A program made the position numbers and the translations under genes. Positions 1-10,938 of a stretch of 64,000 bases of DNA are shown here, one piece after another; the stretch's first letter is position 1, and each line of letters starts with the position of its first letter. Source of the DNA: Diogma glabrata (taxonomy: Eukaryota > Arthropoda > Insecta > Diptera > Cylindrotomidae). The notes below the pieces were generated by a model. The model was not told where the DNA came from. It worked only from the letters and a program-made list of their open reading frames with translations, and searched no databases. The DNA is taken from assembly GCA_963693315.1 (NCBI GenBank), contig OY856186.1, positions 134,422,428 to 134,486,427 on the forward strand, in the 5' to 3' direction.

Positions 1-500
1 TTATCCGGCAATCAGTATAGAAATTGTCCTCGAACCGTTATATTTATTATTATCGATTCTTCTTTCCGCTATATACATATACATATATGATTCTCGCAAG
101 CGAGATTCTACTGTAAATCAATCGTAGTTGGTTATTTTAATATTGGTTGTAATACGTAATTATCAGATACCCTAATAATGCTGGGTTCCAGTTGGCTGCT
201 GAGTCTAGATTTGGTTTTATACAATTACCGAATTTTAATTATAATGGATATGATCAAGTTGTCAGATATTGTATAACGTAGGAATTTCTTACCGGTTATT
301 TTCAAATATATATTTGGTCGATTAGAATGGTTGTCTGAATCGATTTAGTACATTTGGTATAATTTGGCAGCAATTGAAATGCGGTCTAAATATAATTTCG
401 AGACTTCAACCTTAATTTATTAGTTTCGCTATTCCCCTATAGACGTACGACAAACGGTTGATATTTTATGTGTCTGCACTTAGTCGCACTCCAATTTCAG

Positions 501-875
501 TATGCGGTATCCGGAAGAGAATTATCGCGTTTGTCAGCTTAGGCTCGGTAATCGTGAGAAAATTGTCCGGCAACGGTTGAGTTATGTCCTTGCAAACGTT
601 GTTCTTCAATACATTGTATGCGGGATTCCGATTGTAATACCCGGTAACTTAGCAAATATATCGTTCAAAAATCATTTCATGATAGGTGTCTCTGTGCGTG
701 ATTGTTTTCGATTGTCATTCGTTAATTCGAGATGTGACCATGTTTGTATCTTTTTTGCCATAAAAGCGCCGAATTTTCGTGTGGCGATCTCTACTATTTC
801 TCTACTATCTCTATTATTTCCTTTCTTCTCAGATGGTAATTGAGAAGTTGGTGACTGACAGATCGAAAAATGGAG
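501..875 (+). other. Exon-like splice signals, unassigned
   Basis: Two short stretches carry splice-like borders. One follows an acceptor ending CCAATTTCAG at 491-500. The other, 833-875, follows a long pyrimidine tract ending TTCTTCTCAG and stops at a GGAG|GTAAAC donor, leaving 43 nt open in one frame (MVIEKLVTDRSKNG). The phases of the two do not join to each other. The 113-codon open frame that starts at 502 runs through both and has no recognisable domain, so I do not call it a protein. These could be exons of the same gene as 1572-1703 or chance matches. Confidence 0.2.
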
Positions 876-1571
876 GTAAACGCCTGACGAGTTTTCCGTA
901 ATTTTTTCTTACCTGTGGATTTCAAAACTAAGGGTTTGTTGTTAAATTCATGTTATTTTTTGTGTTAAATCAATTCAGTGTTTAATAGTTTACTTAGCTT
1001 ATTTTTCTGATAGTAATTCAAATTAATGAAATGAAAAGAAAATAAAAAAAATGCATATATGTTTGTGGCGTAAACTTGACCTTGGAGAGGTCGGCTTTCC
1101 AGCTGTTATAATGTGATGAGTGATCAATTTTTTTTTTACTATTTTTCGTAAATATGTATCTAAATAATTTATTTTGAATGCCCGGTTTCGATGTTAAATT
1201 AATTTAAGTTAGTGTCGTTTAGAACAAAATAAGAAATAATATCATATGTGTTTGTGCCGTTGTTAGTACAATTTAAATTACCGTTTAACTATGTGTGTAC
1301 ATATATACTCCATGTTAGACATAAAAGAATTTTTTTTTATCAATCGATTTTTGGAACTGAATCATTTTGGTCCGAAAAATGTATTTATCAATCGATTTTG
1401 GAATTGAATCGTTTTGATCAAGATTAATATATAAGTTAGAACATTTCTAATTACGCTACAAAAACAATAGAGATTAATTACCAAATTAGTACAATTTGAT
1501 GTGCATTTAACTATTTGTATATTTATATGATCCAAGTTATAAATTAAAAATTTACATATATATCTGCTGAG
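876..1571. other. No gene seen; short duplicated motif
   Basis: AT-rich DNA without a supported gene. A short motif containing TATCAATCGATTTT is repeated twice, near 1337-1372 and 1383-1419. If the flanking exon-like pieces are real, this would be an intron. Confidence 0.3.
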
Positions 1572-1703
1572 TTTTGAATCATTCATCGATGAGTTGTATG
1601 GCCTGTCTGAAGGAAATAAGTCAATATTACCAGATGTTAAGTGGCTGTTTGGTGATGTGCTGAACAGGAATTGGAGGATTGGAAAGAGGGATCTAACCAT
1701 GCG
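1572..1703 (+). CDS. Candidate internal exon of an unknown protein
   Basis: A 132-nt stretch is open in one frame for 43 codons, while the flanking DNA in that frame is quickly closed. It follows an AG (CTGCTGAG) and ends at a strong donor, GCG|GTGAGTTT. Both borders fall after codon position 2, so the exon is symmetric and could be skipped without a frameshift. The encoded segment begins FESFIDELYGLSEGN, contains DVKWLFGDVLNRNW and ends near GKRDLTM. It has an ordinary mixed composition, unlike the Lys/Asn/Ile/Phe-rich chance frames around it. I do not recognise the family. The minus-strand frame over the same bases looks like a shadow. No certain neighbouring exon was found; DNA beyond 1840 is a retrotransposon. 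It could instead be a fragment of an unknown mobile element. Confidence 0.4.
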
Positions 1704-1837
1704 GTGAGTTTCATAGTTTTATTATTTTTAGGTGTGGGTGTGAATGTGCGAGTATATTTGTTGCATGCGCGTATGAGTGTCAGAATTTAATTGAAACCAT
1801 ATATATATACCAGAAATTTTGCATAATTATTAAAAAT

Positions 1838-3790
1838 ATTATTATTATTATTATTTATTCTGTATTCAGTTCATAAGAACAAAAGAATTCTCTCTTCGTT
1901 TCCATTTTTCTCTGTTTTGGGCCGTTCTTCTCCAAAAATTATCCGCATCATAAATTTCGTCTATCCATTTCCTTCTTGGACGTCCTACCCTTCTTCTCGT
2001 ATTCGGGAACCAGTCTTCAATATACTTTGTCCACCTTCCATCTGTTGTCCTCTGTCTGTGTCCAGCAAATTGCAAATTTGTAACGTCAATCACTTTTGTT
2101 TTTTCTCGTAATTTAACATTGGATAGCTCGTCATTCTGTTTGATTTTTAGTAAGCTTCTCTTCATTTTCCTCTAGGCTACTGCTTTTCTCTCTCTTTGCT
2201 CTTGTGTGAGGCTCCAACATTGCGAACCACAACTCAGTACCGGCAAAATACAACTATCCATTAATCGTTGCTTATAGTGCACCGGACAATTTCCTTTGAA
2301 GTACTCTTTCAAAGACCAGAAAGCTTTCCACGCATTTGAAATCCTTATATCAATCTCTCTTTCTTGTTCATCACTTTCGAATGATAAATTCACTCCTAAA
2401 TACTTGTAGTGATCCACTTTCTTCATTATTGTGCTGTCAACTAGAAAGTTATCTTCGTCGGTGTTTGTCATTATTTGAGTTTTTTCAACATTGATCGTCA
2501 GACCCGCATTTCTTGATTCTTCCATTAGCTTCTCCATCCATCATCGATATTAATTCCTCTTTTTGATTCGATATTAGGACAGTATCATCAGCAAATCTCA
2601 ATTCATTCAAAGACCTATTTTTTATTTTGACTCCTTCCTGTGACCAATTAATCGAATTGATTATTTTTTGTAATGCTCCATTGAACAGTTTCGGTGAGAT
2701 GCAGCAGCCTTGTTTTATTCCCCTTTTGTTTTGAAATTCTCTTCCTTTCTTATCGATCTTAATTTGGCTGACTGAATTTTCATAGATAACTTTCAAGATT
2801 CTTATGTACTTATCATGAATTCCTTGATCTTTTAAAGCTCTCCATAGATATGCGTGTTCTACCGAGTCAAACGCCTTATTGTAGTCAACAAAAGCGATGA
2901 AGATCGGGATTTTATATTCATGGCACTTTTCTGTCAATTGTTTCATTACAAAAACATGATCCATTGTTGAGAATCCTGGTCTGAAAACTGCTTGATTGAC
3001 TGTCTGACTATTATCGAGATCATAATTGATGCGGTTTAGAATAACTTTCGCGAATAGCTTGTACATTTGGCTTGTCTTTGTGATTGGTCTGTAATTTTTG
3101 ATGTCTCCTTTATCACCTTTCTTATGAATCAGAATAATCTCTGACCTGAGCCATTGATTCGGAACTTTCTCTTCTTTTAGAATTCTGTTAAAAACATTTC
3201 TAATCTCTGGTAAACTCTATTCACTCAACTTTAAGATTTCTGATGATATTTCATCTTCTCCCGTCGCTTTGTTATTTTTCAACATTTTTAGAGCACTCAC
3301 TATTTCGTCAAATGAAAACTCTTCCACATTAGAAAAATTGTTGAGGATGGGTGTCAGTGAATCTCTCATTTCTTTTGTTATTTTGCTGTCATAGAGATTT
3401 TCATAAAATTCTGTTGCAATCTCAATTAATCCATCTCCATCGTTGATCATGACTCCATGCTGATTTTTGAGTCTTGGAATGAGATTATTCCGCTTATTTG
3501 TTCCGTTTCTCGTTAAATTTAGATTTATTCTTTGCGATTGCGCTTTTCACTTTGTTTATCTCTCTCTTCCTGATATCCATTTGAATCATCTTATTAGCCA
3601 ATTTTCTTATTTTCACGAATTCTTCATTCATCTCATTACTCTCATATCTTTTGGATTTTAGTATTTCTCTTTGATTAATAATTTTTTTCGTTTCACTAGA
3701 AATTAATTTTTCCTGTGGCTTTCTTTTCCTAAACATATCAGCTGAAGAGATTATACAGTCTTGAATTGAAGTGATTATCAAATGATAAAA
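1838..3790 (-). mobile_element. RTE-type non-LTR retrotransposon, 5'-truncated
   Basis: A minus-strand LINE remnant of about 1.95 kb. Its 3' end lies at the low coordinate, where a run of ATT/AAT repeats (1838-1860) looks like the simple-repeat tail of RTE elements. The endonuclease is missing, so the 5' end is cut near 3790, the usual result of incomplete reverse transcription. No target duplication was identified. Confidence 0.75.
1866..3781 (-). pseudogene. RTE reverse transcriptase, broken ORF
   Basis: This would copy LINE RNA into DNA at the target site. Read from 3781 downward, the pieces are: a basic linker (3781-3494), a pre-fingers segment with KMLKNNKATGEDEISSEIL (to ~3217), then the reverse transcriptase proper. 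The RT shows ILIHKKGDKGDIKNYRP, the palm motif FVDYNKAFDSVE, GIKQGCCISP and the catalytic FADD. A C-terminal segment has YLGVNLSF and CWSLTQEQRE, and the last piece ends with the RTE-like GRPRRKWIDEI signature. Breaks lie near 3460, 3216, 2530 and 2170, so no continuous protein survives, although the catalytic Asp pair is intact. The N-terminal endonuclease is absent. Family assignment rests on motif order and is fairly secure. Confidence 0.8.
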
Positions 3791-5080
3791 ATAGTATTTA
3801 TAAATAGTTTTATGATAAAAATTTTAAAATAAAAAAAAAATTCAGTAAACAAATTAAACCGCCAAAGTAAGGGAAAGTTTATAGTAGTATTCCGTCACTA
3901 ACAGGCACTTCTCAACTTAATCTACCATTTCAAATTATTTTAACGTATAAGTGAAGGATGAGTGATTGGGAAGGCTAAACGTATCGGATCATGAATGTAG
4001 GTATAGCTGCGTGAGCATGTGAATATGTGAGAGGGTTCTTGGGATGCATGCTTGGGGAACAAATTTATATATTATATTTCAATTAAATAACAATCTGGTT
4101 GATGGTCAAACGAAAGAATTTGAAGTTTTGACATGTAATTGTTCATCGTCAAATTTATAAAAAGGTTGGCTTTCATATCAAACATTTGCATGCTTATACC
4201 AACAAGATGAGAGGACTATAATTAATTTATCAACTAAAATTGAATGGAGATGTCATCGTTTTGACAGGAACCTCAAGACAAATGGAACCGAATTTTCGTT
4301 AAATTCTGTTTCTTGGTAGATGTTTGTAATTCATCTGTTCTACATGATTGTCGAACAAGCTGGCCAACTTTTGCGATGCCTTGGGTTTATCCATAAATGT
4401 TTTATCTTAGCTTCGATTTAATTCTTTTTCGAAGTGTAAGTTAAATTTTCGGCAAAGGACAGGACAAGCCTGAATTTGGTCTTGAGGACAGTATACCAGC
4501 TGGACGACTTTTATAGCTCGTATCAAAATATATTGTTGGGATTGCATGTATTCTTTCTGATATGTTTTATCGACTTGATTGGAATCTAAAAAGGTAAAAA
4601 TAATTGTAAAAAATTCGCAACATAAAAATGAACAAGTTTTATTATAATTTTTTTGTATTATTTTGTATCTATTCAATATTTGGGACAGCGAAATACATAG
4701 GTTATCTCCTTTAAAATAAATAATAACAAAATATATATATTTACAATTTTTATAAATTTATTATAATGCTGACAATAAAATAAATTCACTACAACTAACC
4801 ACCTATTAAGTGTATTAACCAAAAATAGAAAAATTATAAATAGTGGCTTGTTTCCAGTGTGGTTGAATGTGGGCATGGATGCGGATATGGGTGATAGTGT
4901 GCATGTGAGGGAGTGTGCGAGCGTGTATGAGGTGTGTGAGTATGAGAGCATGTGAGTAAATGTGGGGTTGGACGTACTGATTGTAGTTCTTTCGCCAAAG
5001 TGGTCGCCAGAGTCTCATTTTTTCACTTGTCTTTTTTTCTTTCCATTTCCGTATATATTATGTTTATCGCGTACAATTCC
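3791..5080. other. No gene seen
   Basis: Non-coding DNA. A purine/GT-rich stretch around 4855-4975 (many GTGTGAG and GCATGTGAG repeats) produces long chance frames on the minus strand with repeated His and Thr. I do not treat those as proteins. Confidence 0.4.
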
Positions 5081-5520
5081 GTTATTTGTGCTGGAGTAGC
5101 AGGATTTCTTACTCGATCCCAATGCTGAAGCTAGTCGAAACGGCATTATAAACCTCAACCAGTTACGCGACCTGCTATGCCTCTTCGTTGTCTAACAACG
5201 AAGAAAGCGCTTCATTACAACTCCAGTCCGTGCTATTGACATACGAGTTAACGTGAGATATCACATACCACTGGCAATAGCAGTGAGATATCACTAGTCA
5301 AGGTGAAATCTTAGGGGTGGTGGCGGATGAACTGTATTCAGTCAACGGCAGCACCCTCAATCCTAGCTGTAAAATAATCCTTGATGATGAGACACTATTG
5401 CTTCCTTGAAGAAACGAGCCTTCACATAACTATGTGTGGGCTTTAATCTTTAAGAAAGACTGTGCGTCACAGGATCAAGGAATATGCAACCGGCTGGATT
5501 ATTGGCAACTACATTTTTGT
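5081..5520. other. Unassigned higher-GC segment
   Basis: This segment is visibly less AT-rich than its surroundings and contains short direct repeats (GTGAGATATCAC twice near 5253-5295). About 38 bp at 5219-5256 recurs inverted at 29203-29240 with few mismatches. No frame of useful length is present. It may be an untranslated region of an element I do not recognise. Confidence 0.35.
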
Positions 5521-5689
5521 TTTGTTTCAGAAAATGTTTGTAAAAATTTGCTATTTACTTTTTAATTTACTTTTATATTCTCTATTCTATCATAAAATAT
5601 TGACCTATGTCATATTTTGTCAGTGATACAATTTTTTGTTTAGTTATCCATTCCTTAACAAAAAATATAAAAAAACAAAAAAAGAAAGA

Positions 5690-5812
5690 TTTACGTCCAT
5701 CAACACCTTTGAACGTATGTTGTTGTGGGACCTTGGTCTTAAAAGGTTTTTATGTGTTATTGTGACACATATTGTAATTCCTACTACACAACACATTTTA
5801 TTACAGAAAAAA
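5690..5812 (+). repeat. 3' end fragment of a CR1-like LINE family
   Basis: This ~120-bp stretch matches two other places: 27690-27792 on the same strand and 36600-36720 inverted. The shared blocks are CAACACCT, TGTTGTGGGACCT, TTAAAAGG.TTTTATGTG and TTGTAATTCCTACTAC. At 36.6 kb the block lies directly downstream of a CR1-like reverse transcriptase, so this copy is a severely 5'-truncated 3' untranslated region. Confidence 0.6.
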
Positions 5813-5814
5813 AA

Positions 5815-6520
5815 ACCTGAATCTAATATATGTTTATGAAAGTTTTTTGTTTTCTTAAACTTCGCTAGAGTAGTAGACCAATTTTGGTTTGTATAGCGTT
5901 AAATTTTTTTGGTAGTGTATCTAGTCGGCTAGCCCTGATGAGAACGATATGCTTTGCACAGTATATTTTGTTAGATTCAGTCTTATTATTCATTATGGGA
6001 TAGCTTCGCTTCCATCGGAGTGATGTAATATCACAAATAATTCATTGAATTAATTGTAGATAATGTGTCGATAGACGCAAGTGAAGATGGTTATCTTCTT
6101 CTCGCCGATACAAGTTTGTTATCCAATTCTAACTTGGTTAGAGTATAACAACACTAGTGATCAACTAGAGAAATAAATTGACTAAACCTGAATCTAATAA
6201 ATATATGTTTATGAAAGTTTTTTGTTTTTTTATACTTCGCTAGAGTAGCAGACCAATTTTGGTTTATATAGCGTTAAATTTTTTTTGGTAGTGTATCTAG
6301 TCGACTAGCCCTGATGAGAATGATATGCTTTTTTTCAAAGTGTAATAAAAAGTTCTTATCGGTTAGAAACTAGATCGATCAACAATTTTGTGGATAGCAA
6401 AAAAATTTCATAAATGGCACACCATATTTAGTTAGATTCAGTCTTATTATTTATGATGGGATAGCTTCCATCGGAGTGATGTAATATCACAAATAATTCA
6501 TTGAATTAATTGTAGATATT
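5815..6520 (+). repeat. Diverged tandem duplication, two units
   Basis: Two units begin with ACCTGAATCTAATA, at 5815 and 6186. They share a long block running through CTTCGCTAGAGTAG, GCGTTAAATTTTTTT and CTAGCCCTGATGAGAA, and a second block ending CATTGAATTAATTGTAGAT. Unit 2 has an extra ~90 bp near 6330-6425; unit 1 has unique sequence after 6065. No coding content. Confidence 0.65.
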
Positions 6521-6689
6521 TACTCATGTCTTAAAAAAAATTATTTTAACTATTAAAGCACTTTGAAGCTTCTTTGCTAACACAACACAAATATTTTTTT
6601 AACAAGATTGACAAATGAATTTAGTAATGATGTTATACGCTCAAAATATCTCTAAAGACTATTATTTTCATTACTTTATGACATGTATT

Positions 6690-7400
6690 ATCATTAACAG
6701 CTAAAGAAGTACGGTACTTGATTTGTCCATGCCTTTAAAATTAATTTCGAACAGGTTTAAATGGATGAAAAGATAAATTATGTAAAAAGCGTTCACACCC
6801 TCAAATAGTTATTTTGTATCCTCAAAATAATTAAATGGTCATTAAATTATTATAAAACAAGAAATCCGAATAAACAAGAAAAAAATTGAAAAAAAAACGG
6901 AAATGAAAATTTTGTAAAAATTTTATTTTTAAAACGAGAAATTATATACTTGGGAATCTTTCGTTTTAGATTACGAACTAATTAAACATTTTTTCTGGAA
7001 AAAAAGTGGTAAAAGTGAGGGTACCCCCAACAGCGTCATCTTTAAACTTTTTTTTAAGTTTAACTCACTTTAACACACTTTTAAAAAATGATTTAAAAAA
7101 TTTAGGTAATTTTTTTTATAAGTCTTGTCAATTACCTTTCCAATGAACTATAAATGACTTAAATCGGTTTAGTCAATCGTTAGCAATCGATATTCAAAGA
7201 TACTCATGTTTCGCAAACCCCTAAAACTTGGCCGCCACCCTGTGTCACCCCTAGAGCGAAATTTAATTTTTTTAAAAAATAGCATTTTTATTTTTCATTG
7301 GCTGTATATGAAATTTTATCGAAATCAAAGGGGGTCAGGTCGCATGCTAGAACAAATTGTGTTGCGATGACGTGGAATTGCTCAACAATAATCATCAACC
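6690..7400 (-). repeat. Dispersed repeat, inverted copy of 43380-44045
   Basis: The segment matches 43380-44045 in reverse orientation over most of its length, including CCTAAAACTTGGCCGCCACC, AATCGGTTTAGTCAATCG and GGGGTCAG near 7335. At 43.4 kb the matching DNA follows the C-terminal coding part of a Jockey/I-like LINE. I therefore read this as a 5'-truncated copy of that LINE's 3' region, lying on the minus strand. A ~70-bp relative sits at 54186-54262. Confidence 0.6.
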
Positions 7401-7829
7401 ACGTTGTCACAATTCACAATCACAAAAATAAAACAATTAGGTTGCAGAATTCGAACAAATTTTTTCTTATTATTTTAATATAGCCTTTTTGAGTAATGTT
7501 TGATCACTAATTTATTAATAAAAATACCAAAAGCATTTAATAGAATATAATAGAACAATTAATTTGTTTTATGCATTTATTTACGGGATGTCAACGTTTT
7601 AATTTTACAATGACTTTTCAACAGTAATAATTCTTGATTTCTTTTTTATGTACCATGTACTCCCCACAAAAATTTATATAATATGTTTTTATAAAATGGT
7701 CACTTACGCTTCTCCAAATGTTAAATTCCAGAGTTTAATATTTCTCATGGGTTACTTGTTAGTTTTGTTTTCTTTCTTTCTCGTTTCTTTTCTTTTTTTG
7801 TTTTCAGAAACCAAAAGCAGAGTTGTGCA

Positions 7830-9095
7830 TTTTCATGTAAAGAATAATTCTTTACATTTTTTATGTAAAGAATTAGTAAAGAATAATTTTTTACGTAAAG
7901 AATGTAAAGAATGTAAAGAATGATTAACAAATGTAAAGAATTTTACTTTCAAGTGATTTTTACAGCTCCTTTAAGACGAAAAAACTACAATAACATCAAT
8001 TTGTTGAATACGACACATAACAAGCTTGATTTACAATGGCAATTATTTTCAGTAAACAAATTATCGAAGACAAGCTTTACCTGTCAATTGATAAAATGAA
8101 GAGTGTCCGATCCCATGTTTTCAACCATTCAACTTTCGAATTTAGATTAAAGAAAATGTTTGTTGAGATGTCACATATATATAAGCTATCTTTGTATTCA
8201 AAACCAAATGTTATTTTTAAAATTTTAGTTGCACAAACAAATGATTTATTTTACAAATTCGATATTTCTGGTATCGTAAAATTATTTATTTATAGTTTAA
8301 CAAGTTTGAGATTAAATTTAAAATTTATTTTGGTTTGAGTCGATACTAAAAATAAATTTTAAATTTAATCTCAAACTTGTTAAAATATAAATAAACAATT
8401 TCACGATACCAGAAATATCGAATTTGTGATATCAATCATTTGTTTGAACAACTAAAATTTTAAAAATAACATTGGTTTTTCAATACAAAGATAGCTTATA
8501 TATGTGACATATCAACAAACGTTTTCTTTAATCTAAATTCTAAAGTTGAATGGTTGAAAACTTGGGTTGGGATATTCTTCATTTTATCAATTGACAGGTA
8601 AAGCCTGTCTTTGATAACTTGTATACTGAAAGTAATTGCTATTGTAAATTAAGCTTGTTATATGTGTCGTATTCAACAAATTGATGTTATTGTAGTAAAA
8701 TTGTTAATTTTATTGTTATAAGTTTTAAATTTTAAAGCATAATTTATGATTTCCAATCCATGCTTTTTCTATGATTAAAGCGGGAAAATATTTTATAGAG
8801 ACCGAAATTCGTAATTCTTTTCAAAACTAAATTTGTATTACCATTGATGGAATTGGGCACAAGTTTTTTCGTCTTAAAGGAGCTATAAAAATCAGTATTT
8901 AAATGATAAATATAACTAAAGACTGACTTAAAAACTATGATTATTTAGGAGTTTGAGTTTCATTTTAAATTATATATTAATCTGATGAGAAAATTGGCAA
9001 ATCCTTTTAGTTTTTTTAGCATTATTTACATTCTTTACATTCTTTACAATGATTTGTTCTTTACAATGAGCATTTTTGCGTGTGCACGTAATTTT
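7830..9095. mobile_element. Foldback/MITE element with long palindrome
   Basis: A near-perfect inverted repeat has arms at 7984-8331 and 8349-8696 with a 17-nt loop. Outside it lie 32-bp termini with one mismatch (7955-7986 and 8862-8893, containing CTCCTTTAAGACG), separated from the right arm by ~165 bp of unpaired DNA. Further out both flanks carry repeated GTAAAGAA motifs, roughly ten on the left (7838-7945) and four on the right (9025-9065, inverted). The 100-codon frame at 8036-8338 is simply the left arm. This is the structure of a non-autonomous foldback DNA transposon; family unknown. Confidence 0.7.
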
Positions 9096-9319
9096 TTTTT
9101 AAAAAACCATATAATATAAAAATATTTTTTAGGGCGTACAGAGTAGAAAAGTAAATATTATAACTTCTTTTTAAAAATACATATTTGTTTCGAAGTTATT
9201 GCACCAATAACAATAACAATAATTCATTCTCAATTTCCATCAATAGAAATAATTCCAATTTCTTAAGATTGGTGTCGACAACATTTCATTACACTAGTTT
9301 ACAAATTTTGAACTTTTTT

Positions 9320-10880
9320 TGTCTCCCTGACTAAAACCAAACTTTTCTTGTGGATTTGGACCTGCTGAACACGAATAACACATTCATTATTTTGGGTTAG
9401 GTCTTGTTTTTGAGATATTCACGAAAAACCGGTTATTCCGGTTGTTGGATCGCATATTTTACAAAACAAACAAATTTAATGTATTAATGAAACAAGTGCA
9501 TAGTAAAGATGCTAACAAACATTTTGAGCTATTTTTGTAAAAATCGATCAAGGATTCTGAGAGTTACACTCGAAAAAGTTGAAAAAAATCAAAAAATTAT
9601 GTTTTTTTTAAATTTTTCAACATTCAACTGCATAAATTTTGAACAAACAATGATTGTAAATTTTTTTAATTTCTTGGAGCTCATAGTTAATTCAATTTCT
9701 TTTCTTTTAAGTTAAAAAACACCAATAATATTGGTGCAGGTTGCACTAAGTTATTCAGGTTTTCCCAAAAAAAAGTCAAAACTCAATATTTGGAGAAAAA
9801 AAATTTTTTACTTAGAATAATTTAAATTTTGCAACATAATTGATTTATATATGAGTCATATAGATTTTCGTATAAAAACGGCGAGTTATTTTGAGTTTTC
9901 CTTAATTCAACAGCGTTTAAGTATTTTTTCTTGCCGCATCGTAAATTTTTTCGTGCCGCATCGTAAATAATGTTTTATAAGTTCAGTCGTTCTTAAACAT
10001 CAGTTAAGAATTCTTTTAAAATAGTAAAGTGTAAATTTAATTTATTTATATGGCGTCGTCAAGAAGTTTCAAGAGTAAAAATAGTTCAAATTCGTTTTGT
10101 TTTATTTGTTTTTTTTTTTTTAAATCACTCCATTTATAAGAATTGCATATCTTCATTACTTCGGCATAGAATTGAATGAAGATAAACCGTGGATGCCGAA
10201 AAATAGTTATATCAACTGCAACTTAACACATTCAAGAGGGCACAACAGAGAAAGTGTTCAAATAACGTTTTAACGTTGTGCTACGACGACCAGGTTTTGA
10301 CCATAACTTGCGATTTTAACTCGATAATTTGTATAACAACTCATACATAAATCAATTATGTTGCAGAATTTTAATTTTTCGTGGTAAAAATTTTTTTTTT
10401 CCAAATTTTGAGTTTTGACTTTTTTTGGGAAAACCTGAATAACCTGGTGCAACCTGCACCAATATTCGTATTTTAAACTTAAGAGAAAGAAAATTGAATT
10501 AACTATAGGCTCCAAGAAATTAAAGAAATTTACAATCATTTATTGTTCAAAATTTAGGCAGTTGAATGTTGAAAATTTTTAAAAAAAACATAAATTTTTG
10601 ATTTTTTTTCGAGTTTAACTTCCAGAATCCTTGATGGACTTTAACAAAAAATAGCTTAAAATGTTTGTTAGTATCTTTGATATCGACTTGTTTTACAAAT
10701 ATATTAAATTTGTTTGTTTTGTAAAATATGCGATCCAAAACCGGAAACAACCTATTTGTTCAACGAAAATTTTTTCGTGAATATCTAAAAAACAAAAGCT
10801 ATCCTAAAAAAATGAATATGATATTCGTGTTAAGCAGGTCAAAATCTATAAGAAAAGTTGGGTTTTATTTAGGGAGATTT
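9320..10880. mobile_element. Second foldback element, ~570-bp arms
   Basis: The left arm (about 9320-9895) and right arm (about 10300-10880) are diverged inverted copies. Shared anchors include TCTCCCT, the acceptor-like GTTGCA block, GTTTTCCCAAAAAAA and TTTTACAAAACAAACAAA. The ~400-bp centre (9896-10299) contains TGCCGCATCGTAAAT twice (9942 and 9956 region). Short frames within the arms mirror each other and are not genes. Ends are approximate and no target duplication was seen. Confidence 0.6.
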
Positions 10881-10938
10881 TTAAATGTTGATTTTTAAAA
10901 AATCTGAAATTTTGATATATTGTTGGCATTGACAAAAG

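Noticed and set aside
502..843. 113-codon frame near the window start
   Set aside because: No domain, and the splice-like signals inside it conflict in phase; kept only as exon-like signals.
4673..5018. Minus-strand frames with His/Thr repeats
   Set aside because: They arise from GTGTGAG-type repeats on the plus strand.
5930..6325. CTGATGAGAA in both tandem units as a hammerhead ribozyme core
   Set aside because: The bases after CTGATGAG do not form stem II followed by GAAA, and no pairing stem III/I was found.
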